A stretch of DNA of 64,000 nucleotides from Spiroplasma_E ixodetis_B (GTDB lineage: Bacteria > Bacillota_I > Bacilli_A > Mycoplasmatales > VBWQ01). The notes under the pieces are model-generated. The model did not search any database, was not told where the DNA came from, and was given only the letters and a program-made list of their open reading frames with translations. The DNA lies in contig NZ_AP028955.1 in NCBI RefSeq assembly GCF_040369795.1, positions 744,001 to 808,000 on the forward strand, in the 5' to 3' direction. Below, one piece after another: positions 42,751 through 52,985 of this stretch. Both the position numbers and the translations under genes were made by a program. Numbering within the stretch: position 1 is the stretch's first letter; every line of letters begins with the position of its first letter.

Positions 42751-45264
42751 ATGAATAGTAAAGAAGAGATTCAACAAAATAATGAACAAATTTTATCTTA
42801 TCCTATTGATGATATTGTTGCAGAACGTTTTGGTCGATATGCCAAATATATTATTTTAGAACGAGCATTGCCCGATATCCGTGATGGTTTGAAACCAGTT
42901 CAACGTCGAATTTTGCATGCTATGAATGATTTGGGTTTAACCAATGATAAAGCATATAAAAAAGCAGCTCGTGTTGTTGGAGAAGTAATTGGTAAATATC
43001 ATCCTCATGGTGATACAGCAGTTTATGCTGCTATGTGTAGAATGGCACAAGAGTGAAAGGTAGCATGACCATTAGTACAAATGCATGGTAATAAAGGTTC
43101 AATTGATGGTGATAATCCTGCTGCGATGCGATATACAGAAGCACGTTTATCATTAATTTCAGAATTATTATTGAAGGATATTAAGAAAAATACTGTTACT
43201 TTAATTAAAAATTTTGATGAATCAGAAACAGAACCAACAGTTTTACCTGCCTATTTTCCAAATTTATTAGTAAATGGTGCTTCTGGAATTGCCGTTGGAA
43301 TGGCAACTAATATTCCGCCTCATAATTTACAAGAAGTAATTAATGCAATTGTCATGAGAATTAATAATCCACAATGTAATTTAAGCGAATTAATGCGTGT
43401 TATTAAGGGTCCTGACTTTCCAACCCGAGGAATTATTCAAGGTATTAAAGGTATTAAAGAAGCTTATCGTTCTGGTAAAGGGCGAATTGCAATTCGTGCC
43501 AAAACTCATATTAATAATGAAGGTGAAATTCCACAAATAATTATTACCGAAATTCCATTTGAAGTTATTAAACAAGATTTGATTAAAAAAATTGATGATG
43601 TTAAAACATTAGCGAAAATTCATGGTATTAAAGAAGTACGTGATGAAACGGATCGTTTTGGTTTACGAATAGTTATTGATTTAGTAGAAGATAGTAAACC
43701 GCAAGAAATTTTAAATTATTTATTTAAAAATACCAATTTACAAATTTATTATAACTTTAATTTAGTAGCAATTGCTAACAAAAAACCAGTACAAATGAGT
43801 TTAATTAATATGTTAGATTTTTATATTAATCATCAAATTGATGTTGTTACTAAGCGTTCACAATATGACTTAGCACAATTAGAACGAAGATTAGAGATTG
43901 TTAATGGTTTAGTTATTGCGTTAAGCGAAGTTGATAAAGTAATTAAAATTATTAGAACATCAACTGACCGTATGCAAGCAAAATTAAATTTAATATCAGC
44001 TTTTAATTTTACTGATATTCAAGCAGAAGCAATTGTACAATTGCGTTTATATCGTTTAACTGCTACTGATATTCAATCATTAGTTTTAGAAAAAGCAGAT
44101 ATTGAAAGTAAAATTATTGTTTTACAAGAAATTCTTAATAATGAAAATTCACTACGTCAAGTTATTATTACTGAGTTAGAACAAATTAATTCTCATTTTT
44201 CTGGATTAAGAAAATCACAAATTAAAGGTGAAATTTCTGAAATTACAATTGATGAAAAAGCAACATTGCGACAAGAAAATGTATTTGTTAGTATTAGTTA
44301 TGATGGTTGAATTAAGGTAATAAGTAGTAAAGTATTTTTCCAAAATCTTGATTATAAAGATTTTGGACGTAAGCCAAATGATGTTATTATTGGTGGAGCA
44401 ATGTTCAATAATTTTAATAATTTATTATTTTTTACAAATAAAGGTAATTATTTTTTAATACCAATTTTTAAATTAGAAGAAAATAAATGGAAAGATAATG
44501 GTATTCATGTTAATACGTTATGTAAACTTGAAGGAAATGAAAAAATTATTAGTGTTGCACAAGTTAATAGTTTTGAACAGCCAAATGTAAATATATTAGT
44601 CGCTACTAGATATGGTTTAATTAAAAGAATGCCACTTTTAGAGTTAGCAACTACCAGATTTAATAAAACCGCAAAATATGTTAAGTTAAAAGAGAACGAT
44701 AGTGTTATTAGTGTTAATAGTACTACCGGTCATGATTTTATTGTTATTAGCACTCGCAAGGGTATGACTTTAAAATATTTAGAAACGAAAGTTCCATTAT
44801 TAACTAAAACTGCAACAGGTGTTAAAGCTTTGAAAATTAATTTTGAAGAAGATGAAGTGGTAGGAATGGCTTGTGGTAATAGTAATGATATTTATGCAAT
44901 GTTAACATCAGTTGGAACAATTAAACGAATGTTATTCAATACTATTGAACAAACTTTACGAACAACAAAAGGTAATAAAGTAATAAAATTTCCTAAAAAT
45001 AAAAGTATTAGTATTATTAAAACTTTCTTATCACCAGCAACATCTTTTATTAATATATTAACGAAAAAAGAAAAATGATTAGTGATTAAAGCAAGTGACA
45101 TTAATCTTAGCAAGGTAAATGAAGGAACTGGCAAAGTACTTGCTGATGATATTATTGCTGGCGGTAGTAATTTAGTGATTGATTTAAAAACTGATGTTAT
45201 TGATGCTGATATATCATCAATATCAGAAAGTTTTGATGCAAAAGAAAGCAACAATGGTATTTAA
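42751..45264 (+). CDS. parC: DNA topoisomerase IV subunit A
   Basis: This 837-aa breakage-reunion subunit has its catalytic Tyr at 128 (AAMRYTEARLS), preceded by HPHGDTAVYAAMCRMAQEW. The quinolone-contact positions are Thr and Ala instead of the common Ser and Glu/Asp. The C-terminal beta-pinwheel repeats (~residues 520-800) lack the QRRGGKG GyrA box, supporting ParC. AAAAGGAG lies upstream of the ATG. Several TGA Trp codons. Same operon as parE. Confidence 0.93.
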
Positions 45265-45422
45265 AATAAACTTTTTTCTTGAAAATTATGGACTTTTTAA
45301 AGAATTAGTTTTTTTGATCTTCATAATATAAATTTAAATAATAATTTTAGTTAAGAGTGAATAGGATATGACTTATATCAATGCTATAATTATTATGGTA
45401 GTGATTTAAGGAGGAAGTATAA

Positions 45423-46862
45423 ATGACAAATATTATTATTAAATATCAATCTCTAATTAATGGTGAATTGTATGAAAATGGTAATTGAATATCAGTTATC
45501 AACCCCACCACTAATAAAATAGCAGGCCAAGTTCCTGCCTTAACTAAAGTTGAAATTAAAAAAGTATATGAATCTGCAAAATTTGCTCAAAAAAATTGAG
45601 AACAAATGCCTATTTTAAAAAGAATTTCTTTTTTAAATTCTTGAAAACAATTAATTATTCGCGATAAATTAATACTTGCTGAATTAATGACTAATGAAAT
45701 TGCTAAAGGCACAAAAGCAGCTTGCAGTGAAATTGATAGAACAGTTGAATATATTGAATATACTTTACAAGAAGCATTACGTCTTCATCCTGAATCTTAT
45801 ACAGGTGATAGTTGAGGAAGTATGAACAAATTAGCTTTTTTTGAATATGTGCCAAAAGGAATTGTTCTTGCCATTTCCCCTTTTAATTATCCGATAAATT
45901 TATCAGTCTCTAAAATATTTCCAGCACTTGTTACTGGTAATAGTGTTGTTTTTAAACCCGCAACACAAGGATCATTGGTGGGATTACACTTAGCTAAATT
46001 AGCTAAAGAAGCTAACATTCCTAATGGTGTTTTTAATGCTATAAGTGGTAAAGGTAGTGAAATTGGTGATAGTTTAGTTGAAAATGAAGCAATTAATGTT
46101 ATTTCTTTTACTGGTAGTGCTGTTGTTGGTAAACGTATTTCACAGAAATCTTTAAAAACTGATTTGATTTTAGAATTAGGAGGCAAAGATCCAGCAATAG
46201 TGCTTAATGATGCTGATCTTGAAGATACAGCAACCAAAATCATTAAAGGTGCATTTAGTTATTCAGGACAACGCTGTACTGCTATTAAAAGAGTGTTAGT
46301 ACAAAGAACAATTAGTAGCAAATTAATTCCGATTTTAAAAGAAAAAGTTGAAAAGTTAACTGTTGGTTTGCCCACAGATGATTGTGATATTACTCCTATT
46401 ATTGATCAACCAACAGTTGATAATGCTAAAAAATTAATTAAAGATGCTTTAGATAAAAGAGCCAATTGTTTAGTTGGTAATAAATTTAAAGAAAATTTAA
46501 TGTGACCAACTATTATTACTGACGTAACAACAAAAATGAATTTAGCATGAGAAGAACCTTTTGCACCATTGTTGCCGATTATTATTTTTGATGAAGTAAA
46601 AGAAGCGATTAATATTGCAAATGATTCACAATATGGTTTACAAGCTTCTGTTTTTACTACTAATATTAATAGTGCAATGAGTATTGCTAAATTATTAGAA
46701 GTTGGAAGTGTTAATATTAACGATCAGTCACAACGTGGTCCCGATCACTTTTCTTTTGTTGGTGTTAAGGATTCGGGTCTTGGCGTACAAGGTATTCGTC
46801 CTTCGTTACTTGCTTTTACTAGACCAAAAGGGATTGTTATTAATTGAAAAACAAAAATTTAA
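45423..46862 (+). CDS. gapN: non-phosphorylating, NADP-dependent glyceraldehyde-3-phosphate dehydrogenase
   Basis: This 479-aa aldehyde-dehydrogenase-fold enzyme oxidises glyceraldehyde-3-phosphate directly to 3-phosphoglycerate, giving NADPH and bypassing an ATP-forming step. The catalytic Cys is in YSGQRCTAIKRV and the general-base Glu in LILELGGKDP. NAD(P)-binding FTGSAVVGK is present, as is the GapN-like C-terminus NINDQSQRGPDHFSFVGVKD SG. Length matches GapN (~475 aa). AAGGAGG lies 7 nt before the ATG, and a TATAAT box is at 45385-45390. GapN is a usual NADPH source in mollicutes lacking the oxidative pentose-phosphate branch. Confidence 0.9.
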
Positions 46863-47084
46863 AAGAAAAAAGAAAACTTATTTTTTTATTAAAATAGTGT
46901 TAAGATAAAAATGTAATAAATTTTTGTCCTTGTTAATTAGATTTTTTTTAACATTCTTATATAAAAAGCATAATAAAAATATTACATATCATTGTAACTT
47001 TTATTTTAAAAAGTAAGTTATTAAAATAGCGCCGAGGATAAAGTACTGTTACATGAAATGCAAAAAATATGGAGGTAAGTAAAT

Positions 47085-48035
47085 ATGGCAAAACGAAAAA
47101 TTGTCATTGTTGGATGTGGAACTGTTGGTAGTAGTTTTATTTACAGTGCCATTAATCAAGGTTTAGCCCAAGAATATGTATTGATTGATGCTTTTGAAGG
47201 TATAGCTGAAGGTAATGCGATTGATTTTGCTGATTGTCAAGCAGCTTTAGATCATCCTTTTATTTCAATTAAGGCTGGAAATTACAGCGATTGTAAAGAT
47301 GCTGATATTATTGTTATTACTGCCGGAAGACCGCAAAAAGATGGTGAAACAAGATTAAATATGGTAGCAGATAATGCCAAAATTATGAAGAGCATTGCTT
47401 TAGAAATTAAAAAATCAGGATTTAAAGGTGTTACTATTATTGCATCTAATCCTGTTGATATTATGACCACTGTTTATCAAAAAATTACACAATTTGATTA
47501 TCATCAAGTATTAGGTTCTGGTACAATTTTAGATACCTTACGTTTACAATATTTAATTGGAGAAAAAATTGCAGTTAATCCAAAGTCAGTTGCTGCTTAT
47601 GTAATTGGTGAACATGGTGATTCTTCAATGATTCCTTGAAGTTCGGTTTCGGTAGGTAATAAAACTATTTATCAACAAATTACTGAAGGTAGAATTAAAG
47701 AAAAAGATTTAGAAGAATTAAGAAAAGAAGTAGCACAAAGAGCTTATAAAATTATTAAATTAAAACGTACAACTTTTTATGGTATTGGTGCAGCATTGGC
47801 ATTATTAGTAAGAAATATCCTTGAAGGACAAAATCACGTTTTAGTAGCAGGTGCTTATTTACAAGGAGAATATGGACAGCAAGGTTTTTATATTGGTGTA
47901 CCAACAATACTTTACGAAAAAGGTTGAAACAGAGTAGTTCAGTTACCATTAACGAAAGAAGAGCAAACGGCATTTGATAAATCTTGTGCAATTATTAAAG
48001 AAACTTTAGAAACAGCTTTTGCTGCTATTAAATAA
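47085..48035 (+). CDS. ldh: L-lactate dehydrogenase
   Basis: This 316-aa enzyme reduces pyruvate to lactate and regenerates NAD+. Rossmann motif IVIVGCGTVGSSF is present. The substrate loop GRPQKDGETRLN carries Gln and Arg, the lactate rather than malate signature. ASNPVDIM and catalytic IGEHGDSSMIPWS follow. GGAGG is at the usual spacing. An FNT channel gene starts 20 nt downstream. Confidence 0.93.
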
Positions 48036-48055
48036 AAGATAGGAGCATTTTATTC

Positions 48056-48859
48056 GTGAATACAACTGTAGAAAATATCAATAATGAAGAAACATTAACA
48101 AGTATTGAAACTTATATTGCTGTTTATAAGTATGCATTAAAGAAAGCAGAAAGTCCATTATTAAAAACTTTTTTGATGGGTATTGCAGCCGGACTTTTTG
48201 TTGGTATTGCTTATATTGCTGCTGTTTTTGGTAGTAGAGGATTAAGTGATAATGGTATTAAAAATTTAACATTTGGTTTTATTTTTACTTTAACAATTAC
48301 TATGATTGTCTTTATGGGCGGTGAACTTTTTACTTCTAATTCCATGATATTTATGCTATTAATAAAAAAAAGTTAATTAACAAGAATGTTAATTAACTTA
48401 CTAGTAGTATTAATTGGTAATTTTATAGGTTGTTTTATTCTTTCATTATTTACATGATGAGCAGGCTTTTTTGATAATCAAGTTTTTTTGGATAATGCTG
48501 TTAGTATTTTTAATCATAAATTAGTAATGTCTTGATGAAAAGCCTTTTTTAGTGGGATATTATGTAATTTTTTAGTAGCAGGAAGTGTTTATATTTCTCA
48601 TGCCACTCGTTCATCTACTGCTAAATTTTTATTGATAGGATTATTAATTATGGTTTTTGACTTATCTGGTTTTTCTCCCTTTTTATCAAATGCTTATGTT
48701 TGAGGATTAGGGCCTTTGTTTAATATTTATGGAATTCATAGTGGATTTAATGACTTTTTACAATTTGGTTATCAAGTACAACTTCCAATTTTATTTGGTA
48801 ATTTTATTGGTGGTGATATTTTATTAACCGGTATGTATTATTTAATTTTTAGAAAATAA
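48056..48859 (+). pseudogene. formate/nitrite-type (FNT) anion channel with in-frame stop
   Basis: The complete frame of 267 codons has six hydrophobic segments and FNT features (MGIAAGLFVGIAYIAAV, MVFDLSGFSP-type and FGNFIGGDILLTGMYY). A single TAA at 48374 (codon 107) splits it. The frame is unchanged after the stop, and an ATG lies four codons later (48386). It starts with GTG behind AGGAGC. FNT proteins pass small monocarboxylates, and placement directly behind ldh suggests lactate or formate export. Either a nonsense mutation, a sequence error, or two polypeptides. Confidence 0.8.
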
Positions 48860-48905
48860 TTACCAAAAATAACATTATAAATATATTATTAGTTTAATAT
48901 AAAAA

Positions 48906-48940
48906 TTAATCCATTACTTTAGTTTTAAGTAATGGATTAA
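48906..48940 (+). terminator. intrinsic terminator after ldh-FNT
   Basis: TTAATCCATTACTT/AAGTAATGGATTAA forms a 14-bp stem, followed by TTAATTTT. The following 48941-49124 is AT-rich with no gene. Confidence 0.8.
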
Positions 48941-49124
48941 TTAATTTTATGAAAATAAATTAATTGTAAATAGAAGTTATTTGATAAGTATATTTTAAAA
49001 TTTGTCAAATTAAAGATTTTAAAAAGGAGAATGGTTTTGATAAAAAATATTTTTTAGAAAATAGATTAGAATATTTTAATATTAATTTTTTATTGCATTT
49101 ATTTTTTTTTAAAATTAAAATGTA

Positions 49125-49152
49125 ATTAACTTCTTAAATTTAAGAAGTTAAT
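49125..49152. promoter_or_regulatory. 28-bp perfect palindrome before exported-protein gene
   Basis: ATTAACTTCTTAAA and its exact complement meet without a loop, 22 nt upstream of the MKALLKT start. Possible operator for a dimeric regulator; a terminator is less likely since G/A rather than T follows. Confidence 0.5.
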
Positions 49153-49174
49153 GGGAAAAAAAAGGGTTTTCATC

Positions 49175-49402
49175 ATGAAAGCATTATTAAAAACATTAAG
49201 TGTTTTAACACTTGCAACAACTGTTAGCAGTTTAAGTAGTATTTTAAATACTAATAATATAGGTACGAATTCTAATCAGTTACAAGATTTAAAATGTAAT
49301 CTTCAACAAAGTAAAGATGATATTTCTTTAATTAATTTGAATAAAAAAGGTAAATTTTATTTTTTTAATAATAATCTTGGTTTAGTGATTAATGGAAATT
49401 AA
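49175..49402 (+). pseudogene. exported protein N-terminus (signal peptide), probably truncated
   Basis: This 75-codon frame has a signal peptide MKALLKTLSVLTLATTVSSL without a lipobox Cys, followed by ...LINLNKKGKFYFFNNNLG. AAGGG lies 7 nt upstream. It stops 13 nt before a group II intron. The propeller-like tail at 50262-50638 may be the other end of the same original gene. That is inference. Confidence 0.5.
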
Positions 49403-49415
49403 TTATTATTTTTAG

Positions 49416-50052
49416 GTGCGGCCTGAAAACTGTAATTTTATGGTGGTTAAATTCCATCTTGCTTTAAACATCCAGAATAATGCATTCCTCACATTTTAAA
49501 GTATGGAAGCTTTTAAGATGCAAGCATGAGGTAAAAGTGGGTAACATTAAGCCTGAATAATGAATCCCTGCAAGCATAGTTAGATATGATTACGAGAGGA
49601 ATCTGTGATTGAATTGTCGTTACATGCAATATGCGAAATAAGGCTGATTAACGCATAAACCAAAAAGTTATCGAAGTACAAGAGGAATCCATTTCTAAAT
49701 AATTGATTATTGATGTTCTCAACTTCCGGCAAATAGCAGAAATCTAACTCTAACGCGAAATAAAATTATGGAACAGGATAACTACATAAATATTCTTTAT
49801 TTAAACAAATAAAGCAGGTAGCCAACCGTAAATATTTATGTAGTAGGATTGTCTAAAAAGCCAATGCCTAAAGTAATGTTTAGGATATGCAGACGTAGAC
49901 ACTTTAATTTGGGAGGTAAAGTTATGAATAGCAATAAAAATGTTATAGACCAACAAATTGTTAGGTATGAATGAAATACAATCACCTGACGAAAGTTAGA
50001 AAAATTTGTATTTAAGTTGCAAAAACGAATTTACAAAGCTTCAAAATGTAAT
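49416..50052 (+). mobile_element. group II intron, 5' part, cut by IS630
   Basis: The sequence starts GTGCGGCCTGAAAACTG, matching the GUGYG 5' splice-site consensus. It is then ~500 nt of unusually structured, less AT-rich RNA-like sequence (domains I-III expected) with no ORF. It ends with the start of an intron-encoded protein at 49924. The 3' half (domains V-VI) was removed by IS630 at 50055. Domain folding was not computed. Confidence 0.75.
49924..50052 (+). pseudogene. group II intron reverse transcriptase/maturase, N-terminal fragment
   Basis: The 43 codons read MNSNKNVIDQQIVRYEWNTI TWRKLEKFVFKLQKRIYKAS KCN (in pieces). The pattern E-W-x-x-I-x-W…V-x-x-L-Q-x-R-I-Y-K-A-S is characteristic of the RVT N-terminal domain. 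A strong GGGAGG precedes the ATG. IS630 truncates it. Confidence 0.8.
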
Positions 50053-50054
50053 TA

Positions 50055-50245
50055 TAGCTAACTACAGTAATGTTTACTCATATCTTGAAAAACAAAATCA
50101 ATATCTTTTTTAATATTTGGTCAATAATTTGGTAATATTTTTCTTATATTATGTTTTATAGCAAATCAAAAATGTTCAATTGGATTTAAATTAGGAGAAT
50201 ATGGCGGAAGAAATAATAGTTTTCATCCAGCATTTTCAATTAATT
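50055..50245 (-). mobile_element. IS630 3' end fragment
   Basis: The tip TAGCTAACTACAGTAATG (one change) after TA and ~60 C-terminal codons of the transposase. It stops abruptly at 50245, followed by ~13-17 nt matching the IS3 tip (TGGAATGGCAACC). Confidence 0.85.
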
Positions 50246-50261
50246 GTGGAATGGCAACCTT

Positions 50262-50638
50262 TTGGAATATTTCAACAAATAAACGATGGACATCAAATTG
50301 ATAGTTTAGTAGTTGACAAGGATAATACTGTTTTTGTTGGTTCTTGAAATGGTCGTCTTTATAAGATAAAGAATGGAATATATGAGGTAATCTTAGAAAC
50401 AAATCCAAACCACGAGGTTAAACGTTTAGTCATTGATAGAGATAATAATTTATTTGTTGGTATTGACTCCAATAAAGTATATAAAAAAATAGAAGGTACA
50501 GATTTATGTTCTGAATTATCTGAAATAAAAAATACTTATGATCATATTTTTGCTTTAGAAGTTGGCCCAGATGATTCAATTTATGCTGCTGGATCGCAAG
50601 TAATCTTATATACAACTAAAAATTTTAATAAAATATAG
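50262..50638 (+). pseudogene. beta-propeller-like exported protein, C-terminal fragment
   Basis: The frame continues IDSLVVDKDNTVFVGSWNGR LYKI… RLVIDRDNNLFVGIDSNKVY … LEVGPDDSIYAAGSQVILYT (in pieces) to TAG. Repeats of 'hhhD-x-D/N-N-x-hFVG…hYKh' about 40 residues long indicate propeller blades, common in Spiroplasma surface proteins. The 5' part is missing. Confidence 0.6.
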
Positions 50639-50670
50639 GTTATATATAAGTAATTAGTATTAAAATATAG

Positions 50671-51913
50671 CTAACTAAAGTAATGTTTACTCATATCTTG
50701 AAAAACAAAATCAATCGCTTTTTGGTAATGTCTAGTAATCTGTGTAACTTACAAAAATAACTATGTTTAATTAATTATAGTAAATAAAATTAAATAACTA
50801 GAAAGAGTGAGTTACTTATGTCTAAAAAACAAAATATCAATAATAATGATCCAATATCAAAAGCAGTAGATTTATTACTAGAAAATACTGAAGATTTAAC
50901 AACAGTTTTTAAAGAGGGAGGCTTATATAAAGAATTAACAAAAAGATTAGTTTAAAAAATGTTGAATTCTGAAATGCAAAATTATTTAGGATATGAAAAA
51001 AATCAACATAATAATAGTGATAATGCTCGCAATGGTATAAATTCAAAAAAATTAATAACTCAACAAGGGAGGCTTTTTTAATATTTGGTCAATAATTTGG
51101 TAATATTTTTCTTATATTATGTTTTATAGCAAATCAAAAATGTTCAATTGGATTTAAATTAGGAGAATATGGCGGAAGAAATAATAGTTTGCATCCAGCA
51201 TTTTCAATTAATTGTTGTGTTAATTTAGATTTATGAAACGTTGCATTATCTAAAACTATAATTTGTCCACGCTTTAATACTGGAATTAGTATATTTTTTA
51301 CATATGATTCAAAAATTTTACTGTTGCAATGTCCTTCAAATGCTCATAGGGATTTTAATTTACCTTTATTTAGCGAACCAATTATACTCATTCTTTTTAT
51401 TTTATATGCTGGTTTATTATCAAATAATCTTTTACCTTTTTCAGATCAACCATATTTATAAAATTCATTATCATCAATTCCAGATTCATCAATATATACT
51501 AAATCTTCATTCATTATTTTAGCTATTTATTTTAAAAAATATTATTGTTTATTTTTATCTCTTTGTTCATATAGAAAAGTTTTTTTATATGTATAATTTA
51601 GTTTTTTGAAATAGTTATAAACTGTTTCTTTAGTCATATCACCAAATTTTTCAATCACTTTTTGAACTGTAACATCTTTATTTTGCGCTAAATAATTTTT
51701 TAATTAGTCTAAATCCTTTATTTTGTGGCTATGTCCTTTTTGATAATTCAAAATTGGTTTTATATGCCCAGTTTCTTTTTTTCTTTTTCTTCATAAGAAT
51801 AAAGTCTTTCTAGTAATATTGAACACTTTACAAATTTCTTTAATTTTCATGTTTTTACTTTCATAGGCTTCTATTACTTTTCTTCGTAAGTCTTCACTTT
51901 ATGGTTTTGGCAT
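50671..51913 (-). pseudogene. IS630-family transposase, nonsense and insertion
   Basis: The start is MPKP(Y/H)SEDLRRKVIEAYESK. GAA to TAA in DLDELK (~51702), the same codon mutated in the copy ending at 56179, and the IS256 piece near the C-terminus inactivate it. DDE motifs YIDESGID, LDNATFHKS and NLNPIE are present. Confidence 0.85.
50724..51069 (+). mobile_element. IS256 5' fragment (deletion derivative)
   Basis: The left tip GGTAATGTCTAGTAATCTGT and transposase codons 1-84 (start 50818) are present, with a stop in RLVEKM (~50952). It ends after CTCAACAAGG; the 3' tip is missing, but the 7-8 bp target repeat is still seen. Confidence 0.8.
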
Positions 51914-52030
51914 AATTTAATCTTCCTAATCTATTTTAAATATTGCTGAATTGTACTTTTAAATTCAAAAACTGTTTAAATTACATATTATTATTTTACA
52001 TTATTTATGAGTAAACATTACTTTAGTTAG

Positions 52031-52577
52031 ATATATATGACTTTTTTAATAAAAAAATTATTGATATTTTTGCTGATAATTGAAAAGTACATGATTTTCA
52101 AATATTAAAAAATTCAAATCTTGAATTTTCAGAAAAAACAATAATTATTGGTGATTTGGGATATCAAGGAATACAAAATATTTATAAAAACACTATATTA
52201 CCAATTAAAAAAACTAAAAATAAAAAATTAACTAAACAAGAAAAAATCTACAATAAAATTATTTCAAAAATTAGAATTAAAGTTGAACATGTTTTTGCTC
52301 GATTAAAAAGATTCAAAATTTTAATAAATAAATGTAGAAAAAGTATATTTAGACTTATGTACTTAAGATTTAACTTACTTTGTGAAATTTTTAATAAAAC
52401 AAAACCATTAAAATAAAAAAATATTTTTAATATTTTTTTAAAAATTTAAATTTTTATTAAGTTAATATAAAAATAATATTAACAATTTTTGTGTTTGAAA
52501 TATAAATTTATTTTTAAAGTATTTTTTTAAAAATATTAACTTCTATAATTATTAACACTAAAAAATTTATAAATATG
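52031..52577 (+). mobile_element. IS5 3' fragment joined to IS630
   Basis: IS5 transposase codons from YDFFNKK to the stop at 52416 (DDE residues GDLGYQG and KVEHVFARLK) plus 3' flank. It fuses to IS630 sequence through TTATAAATAT shared by both elements at 52567-52577. Confidence 0.85.
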
Positions 52578-52946
52578 GTTGATCTGAAAAAGGTAAAAGA
52601 TTATTTGATAATAAACCCACATATAAAATAAAAAGAATGAGTATAATTGGTTCACTAAATAAAGGTAAATTAAAAGCCCTATGAGCATTTGAAGGACATT
52701 GCAACAGTAAAATTTTTGAATCATATGTAAAAAATATACTAATTCCAGTATTAAAGCGTGGACAAATTATAGTTTTAGATAATGCAACGTTTCATAAATC
52801 TACATTAACACAACAATTAATTGAAAATGCTGGATGCAAACTATTATTTATTCCACCATATTCTCCTAATTTAAATCCAATTGAACATTTTTGATTTGCT
52901 ATAAAACATAATATAAGAAAAATATTACCAAATTATTTACCAAATA
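52578..52946 (+). mobile_element. IS630 internal/3' fragment
   Basis: Transposase codons from YGWSEKGKRLFDN to LPNYLPN, including LDNATFHKS and NLNPIEHFW. It lacks both tips and is cut by IS256 at 52947. Confidence 0.85.
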
Positions 52947-52985
52947 GAGGCTTTTTAAAAATCTGTGTATCTTTTTACAAAGTTA

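Larger units (their letters stand above)
50668..52033 (-). mobile_element. IS630-family element containing an IS256 fragment
   Basis: Both tips are present (right one changed to TTAGATA), flanked by TA. Its transposase is split by a 5' IS256 piece (50724-~51069) whose flanks GCTTTTT are duplicated. It is inserted in an IS5 copy. Confidence 0.88.

Noticed and set aside
45082..45264. Separate 60-codon gene at the end of parC
   Set aside because: It is the C-terminus of ParC after a TGA Trp codon in the same frame.
50246..50262. Possible IS3 copy at TGGAATGGCAACC
   Set aside because: Only 13-17 nt match the IS3 tip, with no IS3 body. It may be a deletion scar but is too short to call an element.
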